A stretch of DNA of 64,000 nucleotides from an uncultured Clostridia bacterium (GTDB lineage Bacteria > Bacillota > Clostridia > Oscillospirales > Ruminococcaceae): positions 1 to 64,000 of the forward strand of contig CANRLW010000006.1 of assembly GCA_947631575.1 (NCBI GenBank). The letters are read 5' to 3'. The first letter of the stretch is position 1. Every line of letters starts with the position of its first letter. A program made the position numbers and the translations under genes. The notes beneath the pieces are model-generated. The model was not told the origin of the DNA, ran no database searches, and worked only from the letters and a program-made list of their open reading frames with translations. Below, one piece after another: positions 8,532-16,599 of this stretch.

Positions 8532-9269
8532 TTATTCAATTTCTGAAAGTTTGGCACTTTTAGCTAAATTTAAAGTAGCGTTTTTGTCAAAATAGCAAAA
8601 TAATTTAAATATGTAATCTCCGTCGTCCCAAATAATGTTAGTGAAATGATCTTCTTCGTCAATTTCTTCAAGTAATAATCCTTTGTGTCCGTTTATATCG
8701 ACCTCAACCAATTCCCCCTGCTCCGTGTTTAAATGAATAGCACCATAGGTTTTTTTAATGCACTGGTCGAACCAAATATATTGTTTTGTTTCACGATTTA
8801 TGTATTTGGTAAATACGCCAAATACATCTTCTTTTATTTCTCTGATTTCAAATCCCTCTGGAATATCTGTCAAAACGTATTTTTTCTCTATAGTCTCCGG
8901 AGCGTTATTTATGTTTTTGGGGCGAATTTCGGTGTGGTCGGTATATTCCCTGCCGGTAAAATCAGTAAATATAACGTCAGGCTTTAAAAAACAACCCGAT
9001 ATTAACGCTAAAAAAATTAAGAGGAATGTGATAACTACTAGTTTTGCAGAAAAGTGTTTCCTTTTGGGAAGTGCGGGCGCATAGTAAAGGGCGGTTTCGG
9101 CGCGGTTTTTCTGACGAAGAGCGGCGGCGTTGCGCTCATAGATCTTGAAAATCTTTTTCATTTCGGAGCGATGTTTGCGGGAGAATTTGTGGTCGGTTGT
9201 GTCGGGATAGGAATTAAACTCGCGCTCGGCATATTCTTCTATTATAGATTTAAAAATGCTTTCAGACAT
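8532..9269 (-). CDS. Membrane anti-sigma factor, DUF4367-like
   Basis: A 245-residue single-pass membrane protein. The cytoplasmic N-terminus (about 1-72) is charged and contains SRKHRSEMKKIFKIYE. One membrane segment follows (LVVITFLLIFLALISGCF, about 77-94). The external C-terminal domain has YVLTDIPEGFEI and WDDGDYIFKLFCY motifs typical of the DUF4367 domain that follows anti-sigma regions in Clostridia. The second ATG (9269) is preferred because AGGAG is eight bases upstream; the first ATG has only two bases of spacing. It overlaps the sigma gene by eight bases, the normal arrangement for an ECF sigma/anti-sigma pair. Its role is presumably to hold the sigma factor at the membrane until an envelope signal releases it. 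Confidence 0.75.
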   Translation of the reverse strand: MSESIFKSIIEEYAEREFNSYPDTTDHKFSRKHRSEMKKIFKIYERNAAALRQKNRAETALYYAPALPKRKHFSAKLVVITFLLIFLALISGCFLKPDVIFTDFTGREYTDHTEIRPKNINNAPETIEKKYVLTDIPEGFEIREIKEDVFGVFTKYINRETKQYIWFDQCIKKTYGAIHLNTEQGELVEVDINGHKGLLLEEIDEEDHFTNIIWDDGDYIFKLFCYFDKNATLNLAKSAKLSEIE

Positions 9270-9816
9270 TGTCATTGCTCCTTTCCAAAATAAATTTCTT
9301 GACAGCCTTTCGCGCTTTATAAAGCCGCTTATAGACCGCCGATAAAGAAATACCCAACGTCTTGGCTATCTCATTTGCCGGCATTTCAGAGGAATATGAC
9401 AATATCAAAACGCTCCTTTGCGCCTCGGGAAGTGTGGTAATGAAATCAATTATTTCATCGCGGGAGATAAGAGCAAGCAAAGAATTTTCAATAATATCCT
9501 CGTCATATTGTGAAATTTTGTCCTCGGTCAATTCTTCGTCATTGAGCGGCTTTCTTTTTTTGAGAAAATTAAGACAGATATTTTTGACTGTAACGTACAT
9601 ATAATGGACGCGTTTTAAATCGCTCAGTGACAAAAATACTTCGGGATTGTCGGCTATCCTCAAAAACGCCTCTTGTACAGCGTCCTCGGCGTTTTCGGGA
9701 TTATTAAGAATTTTAAGGGCTATGTTGAAAAAGCGGGCTTTGTACCTTTCGTAAAACTTGGCAAATTCATTTCGTTGTTCTTCATTTTCCAGAACAGCTA
9801 AAGCGGCAGATATCAT
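9262..9816 (-). CDS. ECF-type RNA polymerase sigma factor
   Basis: A 184-residue sigma-70 family protein. Region 2 spans about residues 18-85 (FNIALKILNNPENAEDAVQE, then AFLRIADNP). Region 4 spans about 128-178 (LPEAQRSVLILSYSSEMPAN, then EIAKTLGISLSAVYKRLYKA). The length and the lack of regions 1 and 3 fit the ECF group. The ATG at 9816 follows AAGGATAGGTAAAA. Its stop overlaps the anti-sigma gene. The likely regulon includes the lipoproteins and exporter downstream, but no typical ECF -35 AAC motif was identified, so this is inference from gene order. Confidence 0.9.
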   Translation of the reverse strand: MISAALAVLENEEQRNEFAKFYERYKARFFNIALKILNNPENAEDAVQEAFLRIADNPEVFLSLSDLKRVHYMYVTVKNICLNFLKKRKPLNDEELTEDKISQYDEDIIENSLLALISRDEIIDFITTLPEAQRSVLILSYSSEMPANEIAKTLGISLSAVYKRLYKARKAVKKFILERSNDNV

Positions 9817-9852
9817 TTTTACCTATCCTTGTTTTTCACTGTGTTTTTTTCT

Positions 9853-9881
9853 ATTATATCACTAATATATGTAAATTGCAA
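9853..9881 (-). promoter_or_regulatory. Promoter for sigma/anti-sigma operon
   Basis: On the minus strand, TTGCAA (9876-9881), 17 bases, TATAAT (9853-9858), ending about 37 bases before the sigma-factor start. It looks like a housekeeping-type promoter. Confidence 0.65.
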
Positions 9882-10033
9882 TATAATTTTGTAACAAGGC
9901 GTGCTTTAGTGAACAATAAAGCCCATGGCGCTTATAAAACGCCGTGTTATGCTGATATGCCGCAGAAGGCGGAGTTTAGTATAAGTTTACAAAAAACGGG
10001 ATAATTTGGTTTTAAATTTTGTTTGTTCATACA

Positions 10034-10063
10034 TTGACGGGAAAATACAAAATAAGATATAAT
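10034..10063 (+). promoter_or_regulatory. Promoter for zinc-ribbon protein gene
   Basis: TTGACG (10034-10039), 18 bases, TATAAT (10058-10063). The coding start at 10118 follows about 50 bases later with AAGAAAGGAAATAAT as ribosome binding site. Confidence 0.7.
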
Positions 10064-10117
10064 AACATTATGGCTTTAAATGCGGCATTGCCGCGCGTTA
10101 TTAAGAAAGGAAATAAT

Positions 10118-12925
10118 ATGTTTTGTAAAAAATGTAATTCGGAAATACCCGAAGGCTCAAAGTTCTGCCAGAACTGCGGAGAGCCTGTTCCCGCGCCCGC
10201 AGACGAGGGAATAGTATGCCCGAAATGTAAAATGACCCTGCCCGAAAACACAAAGTTCTGTGCTTTCTGCGGAACACCGATAGCCGAGGCGGTTGTTGAC
10301 ACGGCGGCTGATACTGCAAGTGATAACGTACCTTTTGCAACTCCCGTAAGCCTCGAAAAGCAGAGCGTTCAGCCGGCGACGTCCGCCATTCCGCAGATGA
10401 GCGAGCCTTCTTATGTCGGAGCGGCACAGCAGGTCGCTTATTCGGGAACGACCTCGGGAACGACAGGCTACATACCGCCCTTTACTCCCTCGGAGAATAC
10501 GGCGCAGTCGCCCGTTATCGTTTCAAATGAACCCGTTGCGGCGGCAGTAAAACAGAAGAGCGCAAAGAAACCTCTTATTATTACGATAGTGGCGGTTTTA
10601 GTTGCGGCAATTATCGGCGGAGGGGTTTTGTGCTTTTTTAATTCCGCGACGGTTTTAAGTACCTTTATGGGAAAAGCAAACTATGCGGCTATGGTCGAGG
10701 GCAACTCGATAAAGCAAATGGCAGAGTCTTTCGACAAGTCTTCTCTTGCGAGCGGCATTAAAACCTATTCCGAGCTTTATGCGTCGCTCGGAACGCTCTC
10801 AAACACGGGCAGTTATGGCGGAATGTCCCTTCCTATGTCGGATATGGTAACATCTGACGACGCACAGAGCGTTGATCTTTCTTCGGCGTTTGCGGCGCTC
10901 AATGAGACCATGAAGAACAATTTTGGCGCAAACTCTGCTGAATTTTCTTTGGGAATGGACGTAGAGCTTACCGATAAAACGAAAAGCGAGATATTAAATA
11001 ACACGGATATGACCGAAGAGGAACTCGACGAGATCATTGATTTCATAAATAACTCAAAGATAACGGCGGGTATCGCTGCCGGCGAAAGCTCCGCGGCATA
11101 TACCGTCGCTGCTGAAACAAGCGGATTTAAAGCCGACGCAAGGATACTTGTAAACGACGAGGGAGAAGTTTACCTTGTTCTGCCGTTTGCGTCGGAAAAA
11201 GGAATAAAGGTAAAACTTGAAAATGTAAACGGAACGAACGTTGAAATTTCCGAACCCGAAGAGGCGGTTGCTCTTGAATTTGATGAAAAGGAAATAGAGC
11301 GCTTTATAAATGAAGTAGTTGAAACCTATATCGAAAACTACAAGGATTCCGAAATAGAAATGGAAGACGGCGAAATAAGCGCGGCGGGTGTTTCGGTTTC
11401 GGGAAAGACGCTCATTGCCGAGTTTGACAGCGACAAGATCGAAAAGCTCATAACCGACATTGCGGACAAATTCGCGTCTGATGATTACTTTGTAGGCAAG
11501 ATAGTTGAATATATAAACAACATCGGTATTGACTACAGCACAAGCGATCTCAAAGATGATATCGAAGATTATATTGACAATATAAAGATAGACGATTCTC
11601 TTTCGCTCACAATCACAACTGTTATAAACAACAGGGGAGACGTTCTCGGAAAAAGCTGCGAGTTATCCGCAGGAAAGGAAAACAGCATAGTATTTTCTTA
11701 TGTTGCGGGCGGAACAAAGGAAACCGGGTTTGAAGTCAAGTCAAAGGGACAATATACGGTTTCCGTAAAGCACGAACCCGAAAACAACGAAAACGGTCTT
11801 GTCACCATAAAAATGACTGTTGTAAATCGTGATGAAAAGCAGACGGTTTCTTTAAAGCTTAAATACAACGACGCAAAGACCGAAAAGTTCTGCGGCAAAG
11901 ACGCTTATGTAGGTAAGTATGAGCTGAGCATTGACCTGCCCGATGAATTTGCAGAATACAACGCCGAGGCGGCAGAGTTTCTGGACGATACGACCATTGT
12001 TATAAACAACTCGGTAGAAGAAAATTCAAGCTCGACTACTTTCGGAATTAAGAACAAGACCTATGGAAGTCTTTCGGTGGACTATGTTCTGACAGTAAAG
12101 GACGACAATTCCTCACTTGAAAAGCCCTCGTCTGTTCTTGACTTTACGCCTTATATGGACGGAACTCAGCCCGACGATGATTTCAAAAAAGAGCTTATAG
12201 ACTATCTCAAAACGGTGCGCGATGCTATTACAAAACAGGACGCGGGAGATCTCGGCGATACGGTCGCAGACCGGATAGATGGTATTATAGGACAGGTAGA
12301 CACCGTAAGCACTGATGCTCTCAAAGGGCTTCTTGTTGATATCGAAAATGACGTAGAAGAGATCGAAAAAGATTATACCAAATACGGCTTCTATTTCAGC
12401 ATGGAAGAAAACGAGGACAAATTTGAACAGCTTTCGGAATTGGCGGAGGATTATGAAGATCTGTATGATGAGATCGAAAGCGAATGTTACTACAGTTACA
12501 GTGACACAATAACTTCCGAGGAATACAAGGAATACCAGTCGAAGCTCAAAGAGCTTTCAGACAGAAAGGACGCTATTATCGCCGAAGCGGCAGGCTATAC
12601 GCCAAATCCCGAAGATCTTACGAGCATAGACGCTCTTTATATCATAAGCGCCGTGACGTCAAACGGCAAAAGTGATGTAGATGACATTTATTCCGAATAT
12701 TACAGCTATTTTAATACCGAGGATTTCTACAACGAAGCCAACGAGCTTTACACTGACTACGGCGAGCTTTACTCTGATGTGAACGATGTTTTGTATTCGT
12801 CGAAGGAAACCCTTACTTATTCGGAATACAACGAATATCTTGAGCGGCTGAATGCGCTTGAAGCAAGGAAAGACGAGCTCGAAAAGAAAGCAAAGATACA
12901 GTCGGGAGAAATGGCGGCGGCGTAA
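10118..12925 (+). CDS. Zinc-ribbon membrane protein with large ectodomain
   Basis: A 935-residue protein with two N-terminal zinc ribbons: CKKCNSEIPEGSKFCQNC (about 3-20) and a second at about 36-53 with CPKC and CAFC. A Pro/Ala/Thr/Ser linker follows, then one membrane segment at about 150-172 (LIITIVAVLVAAIIGGGVLC) and an acidic external region of about 760 residues. The upstream in-frame Met at 10019 is rejected because it lies before the promoter and has no binding site. Near the C-terminus two related blocks repeat: SEEYKEYQSKLKELSDRKDA and, about 95 residues on, SEYNEYLERLNALEARKDEL. This architecture (cytoplasmic zinc ribbon, one membrane pass, extracellular domain) is common but uncharacterised in gut Firmicutes. 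It is monocistronic, with its own promoter and terminator. Confidence 0.8.
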   Translation: MFCKKCNSEIPEGSKFCQNCGEPVPAPADEGIVCPKCKMTLPENTKFCAFCGTPIAEAVVDTAADTASDNVPFATPVSLEKQSVQPATSAIPQMSEPSYVGAAQQVAYSGTTSGTTGYIPPFTPSENTAQSPVIVSNEPVAAAVKQKSAKKPLIITIVAVLVAAIIGGGVLCFFNSATVLSTFMGKANYAAMVEGNSIKQMAESFDKSSLASGIKTYSELYASLGTLSNTGSYGGMSLPMSDMVTSDDAQSVDLSSAFAALNETMKNNFGANSAEFSLGMDVELTDKTKSEILNNTDMTEEELDEIIDFINNSKITAGIAAGESSAAYTVAAETSGFKADARILVNDEGEVYLVLPFASEKGIKVKLENVNGTNVEISEPEEAVALEFDEKEIERFINEVVETYIENYKDSEIEMEDGEISAAGVSVSGKTLIAEFDSDKIEKLITDIADKFASDDYFVGKIVEYINNIGIDYSTSDLKDDIEDYIDNIKIDDSLSLTITTVINNRGDVLGKSCELSAGKENSIVFSYVAGGTKETGFEVKSKGQYTVSVKHEPENNENGLVTIKMTVVNRDEKQTVSLKLKYNDAKTEKFCGKDAYVGKYELSIDLPDEFAEYNAEAAEFLDDTTIVINNSVEENSSSTTFGIKNKTYGSLSVDYVLTVKDDNSSLEKPSSVLDFTPYMDGTQPDDDFKKELIDYLKTVRDAITKQDAGDLGDTVADRIDGIIGQVDTVSTDALKGLLVDIENDVEEIEKDYTKYGFYFSMEENEDKFEQLSELAEDYEDLYDEIESECYYSYSDTITSEEYKEYQSKLKELSDRKDAIIAEAAGYTPNPEDLTSIDALYIISAVTSNGKSDVDDIYSEYYSYFNTEDFYNEANELYTDYGELYSDVNDVLYSSKETLTYSEYNEYLERLNALEARKDELEKKAKIQSGEMAAA

Positions 12926-12946
12926 TTGCACGAATATAATGACCAA

Positions 12947-12976
12947 ACTTCACCTCGGAATTTTCCGGGGTGAAGT
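12947..12976 (+). terminator. Terminator of zinc-ribbon protein gene
   Basis: ACTTCACCTCGG pairs with CCGGGGTGAAGT across a six-base AATTTT loop: 12 pairs including one G-T. Only a weak T-rich tail (GCTTTAG) follows. Confidence 0.6.
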
Positions 12977-13075
12977 GCTTTAGGCGGCATATACATCTTA
13001 CAGCAAATGTATAATAATTGCTCTGCGTTTATTATATCACAAGGTACTATATATTGCAATATACCGAAAGCACAA

Positions 13076-13101
13076 AAAGCCGCCGATTTTTCGGCGACTT
13101 T
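13076..13101. terminator. Bidirectional hairpin terminator
   Basis: AAAGCCGCCGA and TCGGCGACTTT form a stem with one mismatch. T-runs follow on both strands (CTTTTTATAT on plus, GGCTTTTTGTGC on minus). It separates the plus-strand zinc-ribbon gene from the minus-strand cluster at 13181-15931. The 255-base gap 12926-13180 otherwise holds only hairpins. Confidence 0.6.
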
Positions 13102-13125
13102 TTATATATTTTTACTACAACTAAC

Positions 13126-13157
13126 AATGCCGCACGGAATAAAATCCGCGCGGCGTT
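13126..13157 (-). terminator. Probable terminator of Cys-rich gene
   Basis: GCCGCACGGA and TCCGCGCGGC form a stem around ATAAAA, 24 bases past the stop at 13181. The T-tail on the minus strand is weak (ATTGTTAG). Confidence 0.45.
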
Positions 13158-13180
13158 TGTTTATGTAGGTTTGCTTATCC

Positions 13181-13396
13181 TTAGAAATCAATATCATTAA
13201 CAGCAGAGTTCGCGAGCTGAAGTTCTTTCTTCGGTATTCTCTTCAGCGGGTTGTAAACATACTTCTTGCACGAATCGTAAGACTTTACATCTCCGAATTT
13301 CGAGCATGTTATTGTATCGCCCGATGCCGCCGTACCGAGAGCGCAGTATTTGCACGCGGGCTTTATATTATTTCCGAACAAAGCTTTTCTTGCCAT
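13181..13396 (-). CDS. Small cysteine-rich protein
   Basis: A 71-residue protein. The ATG at 13396 follows GGAGGTATTTACT; the longer frame to 13420 would place the binding site inside the gene. Cysteines occur as CKYC (about residues 14-17), TCSKF and SCKKY, a spacing that could hold a metal ion, followed by a basic segment (NPLKRIPKKELQ). It lies 130 bases downstream of the SseB-like gene on the same strand. I do not recognise a named family. A small zinc-binding protein is the best structural guess. Confidence 0.65.
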   Translation of the reverse strand: MARKALFGNNIKPACKYCALGTAASGDTITCSKFGDVKSYDSCKKYVYNPLKRIPKKELQLANSAVNDIDF

Positions 13397-13526
13397 AGTA
13401 AATACCTCCATATAAAACAACTTACCTACTTACATTATATCACGCTTTTTTTAAAATGTCCACAGGAATTTTCTTTTAAAACGTAAAAATAAAGGAAACA
13501 TTTTTAGCTATTTTAACAATAAAATC

Positions 13527-14330
13527 TCATTTCGAGTATGTCGGGAGAACATTAAGCGTTGCTTTCTTTCCGAGATCTCCATTCAGCGGGACGATATGCA
13601 GAGGCAATTTCCCGATGAAATCCTTTCCCGCAACGCCGAAAACATCGTAAAAACGTTCGGGCTGTGGCGCGTCTAAAACAAGAAGGTATCCTCTGTCACC
13701 GTTTAAGGTGATCCCGCGCAGCCAGATAGCATTGACTTCGGGGAGCTGTTTAGCTATCTCGCAGAGCTTGTTTGAAAGCTGGAGAGGATAGGGAACGGGT
13801 GTATATACATCGACGGGCGTATTTTCCCTGATAATGTGATTTGCTCTACCTGTACGGAGTATCTGCTTTTTTTCGCGCCATTTGGAAACGGCGTTTCGGC
13901 TTATAAACATATTGTCGTCGAAAGGATTTACCATCATTCCTTCGCAGGCGCCGCCGTCTGCAATCACTCCCGAAATAAAGTCAAAGTCGGTTATTATCGT
14001 ATAATAATTGCTGAATACATCGCACTTTTCAAGCTCGCTTTCGTCCGTAAAAACAGGGAAGATCTTTCCGAATTTTTCATTTTCAAGGAGCATAAATGAA
14101 ACATTTGCATTGTCGTCGGCATCATATGTTCCGTCACTTTTCTTTATGGGTTCAGGCAAAATTTTTACGGCGCAGATAAATTTTGCCTTCATTACTATTT
14201 CCGTAGCTATAGCGTCCATCAGCTTGTTCTGTGCCGCGGTGTCGTCTTCGGCTGTTGCGCGCCTGCTTGTTAAAAGTTTATGCAGCTCCTGTGGTTCGAG
14301 CTTTTCGTTTATCCTGTATTTATTTGGCAT
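13527..14330 (-). CDS. SseB-like protein
   Basis: A 267-residue cytoplasmic protein. The N-terminal part includes FICAVKILPEP, a FPVFTDESELEKCD block and a GMMVNPFDDNMFISRNAV block typical of SseB N-terminal domains. The C-terminal part (ANAIWLRGITLNGDRGYLLV-type block, then LPLHIVPLNGDLG) matches the SseB C-terminal domain. SseB was named for enhanced serine sensitivity in E. coli; its biochemical role is unknown. Start ATG at 14330 with GGAGG upstream. It is third in a minus-strand group after the vWA and PP2C-like genes, a setting known for proteins of phospho-signalling clusters. Confidence 0.8.
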   Translation of the reverse strand: MPNKYRINEKLEPQELHKLLTSRRATAEDDTAAQNKLMDAIATEIVMKAKFICAVKILPEPIKKSDGTYDADDNANVSFMLLENEKFGKIFPVFTDESELEKCDVFSNYYTIITDFDFISGVIADGGACEGMMVNPFDDNMFISRNAVSKWREKKQILRTGRANHIIRENTPVDVYTPVPYPLQLSNKLCEIAKQLPEVNAIWLRGITLNGDRGYLLVLDAPQPERFYDVFGVAGKDFIGKLPLHIVPLNGDLGKKATLNVLPTYSK

Positions 14331-14372
14331 TTTGACCTCCGTGTTTGTATCATATGATAATAAGACCCGCGC

Positions 14373-15182
14373 TCACTTATTTTCTTTATATATCGCTGCA
14401 ACGGAAATATCGTCTCTGCTGCCGCTGCGGGAGCGCGTTCTGAGATGTTCTTCGAGAGCGTCTGCGGTGTCGGTTTCAATAGCCGAGAAGATCCTTTTCC
14501 CGAATTTCATAAAATCCCCGACATTCAGAAATGAATTTATAAGCCCGTCGCTTGAAAGCGAAACGCCCGAAAAGTTCCCCTCGCTGTAAAATGAACGAAA
14601 ACTCTCAATGGCGTTGTTGTCGCAGAGCGAAGTGGTAAGATTTCCGACGAGCTCCGCGTCGTCGGGCATGGGGCAGAATATCTCTCCGTCTTTCTGAACA
14701 AGAAAGTTCCCGTCGCCTATCTGAAGTCCGAAACAGCCCTTTTCGCTTATGCCTGCGACAATAAGCGTCGCTCCGTACATGACCTCGTTTGCTATGCCGC
14801 CGTATTTTTCGCAGACAGCCTTTTCATTTTCACTTAGCGGATTTTCACGCATATGCCCGGCAATCTCGCTGTTCCAGCCGCAGATTATGTTTGCGGCAAT
14901 TCTTCTTGCGGCGGTAGTGCGGTCGTTCTGAAATATCCTGTCGATGCCGCCATTCTGCTCGGCAAAATCACTGACAGAACGTATAGCGACATTTACAGCC
15001 ATTTCGCTCCCGAATGCGCTGCGAAAATGACGTTCGCTGCCGTGACCGTCGGAAAGGACGGCTAATGCAAGGCTTTCCGACAGGCAGACCTTTGCGCTGT
15101 CCTGACACGGCAGACCCTCGCACTCGTGAGAGGCGCCGCGCACCGACAGGGCATAACCCCTGAATTTTGTGTTTTCAAGCAT
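14373..15182 (-). CDS. PP2C-family serine/threonine phosphatase
   Basis: A 269-residue protein. The metal-binding motif LSDGHGSERHF has Asp45, Gly46 and His47. Earlier, VRGASHECEGLPCQDS is the usual PP2C N-terminal element. Later come IGDGNFLV, SLSSDGLINSF and a C-terminal RDDISVAA, which supplies the last metal-binding Asp. It should dephosphorylate Ser/Thr residues in the cytoplasm. It lies 20 bases downstream of the vWA gene. The AGGGT before the ATG at 15182 supports the start. Partner kinase: none visible in the window. Confidence 0.85.
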   Translation of the reverse strand: MLENTKFRGYALSVRGASHECEGLPCQDSAKVCLSESLALAVLSDGHGSERHFRSAFGSEMAVNVAIRSVSDFAEQNGGIDRIFQNDRTTAARRIAANIICGWNSEIAGHMRENPLSENEKAVCEKYGGIANEVMYGATLIVAGISEKGCFGLQIGDGNFLVQKDGEIFCPMPDDAELVGNLTTSLCDNNAIESFRSFYSEGNFSGVSLSSDGLINSFLNVGDFMKFGKRIFSAIETDTADALEEHLRTRSRSGSRDDISVAAIYKENK

Positions 15183-15202
15183 AATTTACCCTATAGAGCG
15201 CA

Positions 15203-15931
15203 TTACCAGCCCTCTTCTATATCCTCGCTTATTTCGGAGCTTTCCGCATACTCGCGGATTTGCTCTGCGGCAGTCTGCTGCTTTGTGCGGAAATCTTCTT
15301 CCGTTTCAGCAAGACGAATGCTCCTGCTGCCTATTTGAGATGAAGTTATAGCCACAAACTTTACGAGCTTAGCTAATGCCTCTCCGTTATGCGCCGCAAC
15401 AACGCTGTCGGGGTTTTCGGTAAAGCGGGCTAAAATGTCCAGGTCTGCGTCCTCGCCTATTGCAACAGCGGCTTTTATTCCCGCGGAATACCAGCGGTTT
15501 CGGCGCAGCTCTTCAAGCCCTTTTTCAAAGTTGTCCGTAGGATATCCGTCAGACATAAGTATCATAACAGGCGCGAAGGACAGCGACGGACTGTTCATAA
15601 ACGAATTTCTCGAAAGCTTTGAGTTAAGCTCGGAAAACGCACTTCCGAGGTCTGTAACATTTTCCGCGTCGAGCGGTTTCCATTCAAAGTTTTCGACAGA
15701 AATAGGCTCGGGATACATCCACTCGCTCCCGCCCGAAAATTTCAGTACCGCTATTTTTATATCCGCGTCCGCTCCGCCTATCCCGCGTATTTCCGAAATA
15801 AGCTCTTCCATAACGGCGTTTACTGTTCCTATCTTAGAGCCGCTCATACTTCCCGAGCAGTCTATAAGCAGGAAAAGCACCATTGATTTTTTGGCGATCT
15901 CTTCTGCATCGTCAAATGGATTTATGGGCAT
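15203..15931 (-). CDS. vWA domain protein, TerY-like
   Basis: A 242-residue von Willebrand A protein. The MIDAS motif is intact: DCSGSMSG (Asp24, Ser26, Ser28), then VTDLGSAFSEL around 92-102, then LMSDGYPTDNF around 125. There is no signal peptide, so it is cytoplasmic. The match is to TerY-type vWA proteins, which in many bacteria are paired with a PP2C phosphatase and a Ser/Thr kinase. AGGGAGGAAGAAAA precedes the ATG at 15931. It is first in the cluster vWA - PP2C - SseB. Confidence 0.85.
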   Translation of the reverse strand: MPINPFDDAEEIAKKSMVLFLLIDCSGSMSGSKIGTVNAVMEELISEIRGIGGADADIKIAVLKFSGGSEWMYPEPISVENFEWKPLDAENVTDLGSAFSELNSKLSRNSFMNSPSLSFAPVMILMSDGYPTDNFEKGLEELRRNRWYSAGIKAAVAIGEDADLDILARFTENPDSVVAAHNGEALAKLVKFVAITSSQIGSRSIRLAETEEDFRTKQQTAAEQIREYAESSEISEDIEEGW

Positions 15932-15944
15932 TTTTCTTCCTCCC

Positions 15945-16540
15945 TTAAAAGATGTATCTTTTTAAGTACTTTCTTTCCCTCTCGGACTTGTTGGAAGGTA
16001 TACAGTATTCAGAAGTGGTTGTGTTTGAACGCTATTTATCAGAATAACGTTTACTCGCCCTATCCCCCTACCCCCTTCCCCGAAGGGGAAGGGGGAGTAT
16101 GCGGGGCGCCGGCGCGCCCCGCGCCCCGCCCTTTTAGAGGTAAGAAATGAGCGGACAACCTTTCCTCTTAAACTCTAGCCTCCGGACGGCAGCGCTCCAA
16201 AACGTTTCAGTCTGATAACAATCTAATATTACCCGCCGCAAGGCGGGTACCTTAACAGACTGCTGTACACTGTCCCTTGTCAACTGTCAACAGGGGTTGC
16301 GGGGGCGGCAGCCCCCGCACTCTCCCCCTTCCCCTTCGGGGAAGGGGGCAGGGGGATAGGGCGAGAAAACGTTATTTAGAAAGATAACGTTTGAAAAGAA
16401 CCACTGTTGAATACTGCATACTGTCTACTGTATACTGCCAACACGTCTGATTAAACTATACACTATAATTATACCACATTTAATGCTTTTCGTCAAGAGA
16501 AATATGTTATTGTTGAAAACTTTTTAATATATTTTGTCAA
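15945..16540. repeat. Intergenic repeat block between vWA and CotH genes
   Basis: There is no gene in this stretch. In order: a TATACAGTATTCAG segment (~16000); the AACGTT hairpin and CGCCCTATCC followed by the GC-rich block (16028-16135); GAGGTAAGAA-type tracts (16136-16185); an inverted copy of one half of the ~200-bp element with ACGTTTCAGTCTGATAACAA and the ACCCGCCGCAAGGCGGGT hairpin, ending in TGTCAACTGTCAA (16191-16291); an inverted copy of the GC-rich block (16296-16392); and a CTGTTGAATACTGCATACTG segment. Confidence 0.85.
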
Positions 16541-16547
16541 AAAATAG

Positions 16548-16576
16548 TTGAATATAAATACAAGTTATGATACAAT
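16548..16576 (+). promoter_or_regulatory. Promoter of CotH operon
   Basis: TTGAAT (16548-16553), 17 bases, TACAAT (16571-16576). GAAAGGGGAG and the ATG at 16600 follow directly. The short leader (about 15-18 nt) supports the start choice. Confidence 0.65.
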
Positions 16577-16599
16577 ATGAGAAAGGGGAGCTTTTAAAT

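Noticed and set aside
8319..9269. An ECF-type promoter for the lipoprotein genes
   Set aside because: No AAC-type -35 with a fitting -10 was found upstream of 8319, so sigma-factor control is not claimed as seen.
16191..16392. An insertion sequence between the vWA and CotH genes
   Set aside because: Inverted repeat fragments are present but no transposase frame exists in the stretch.
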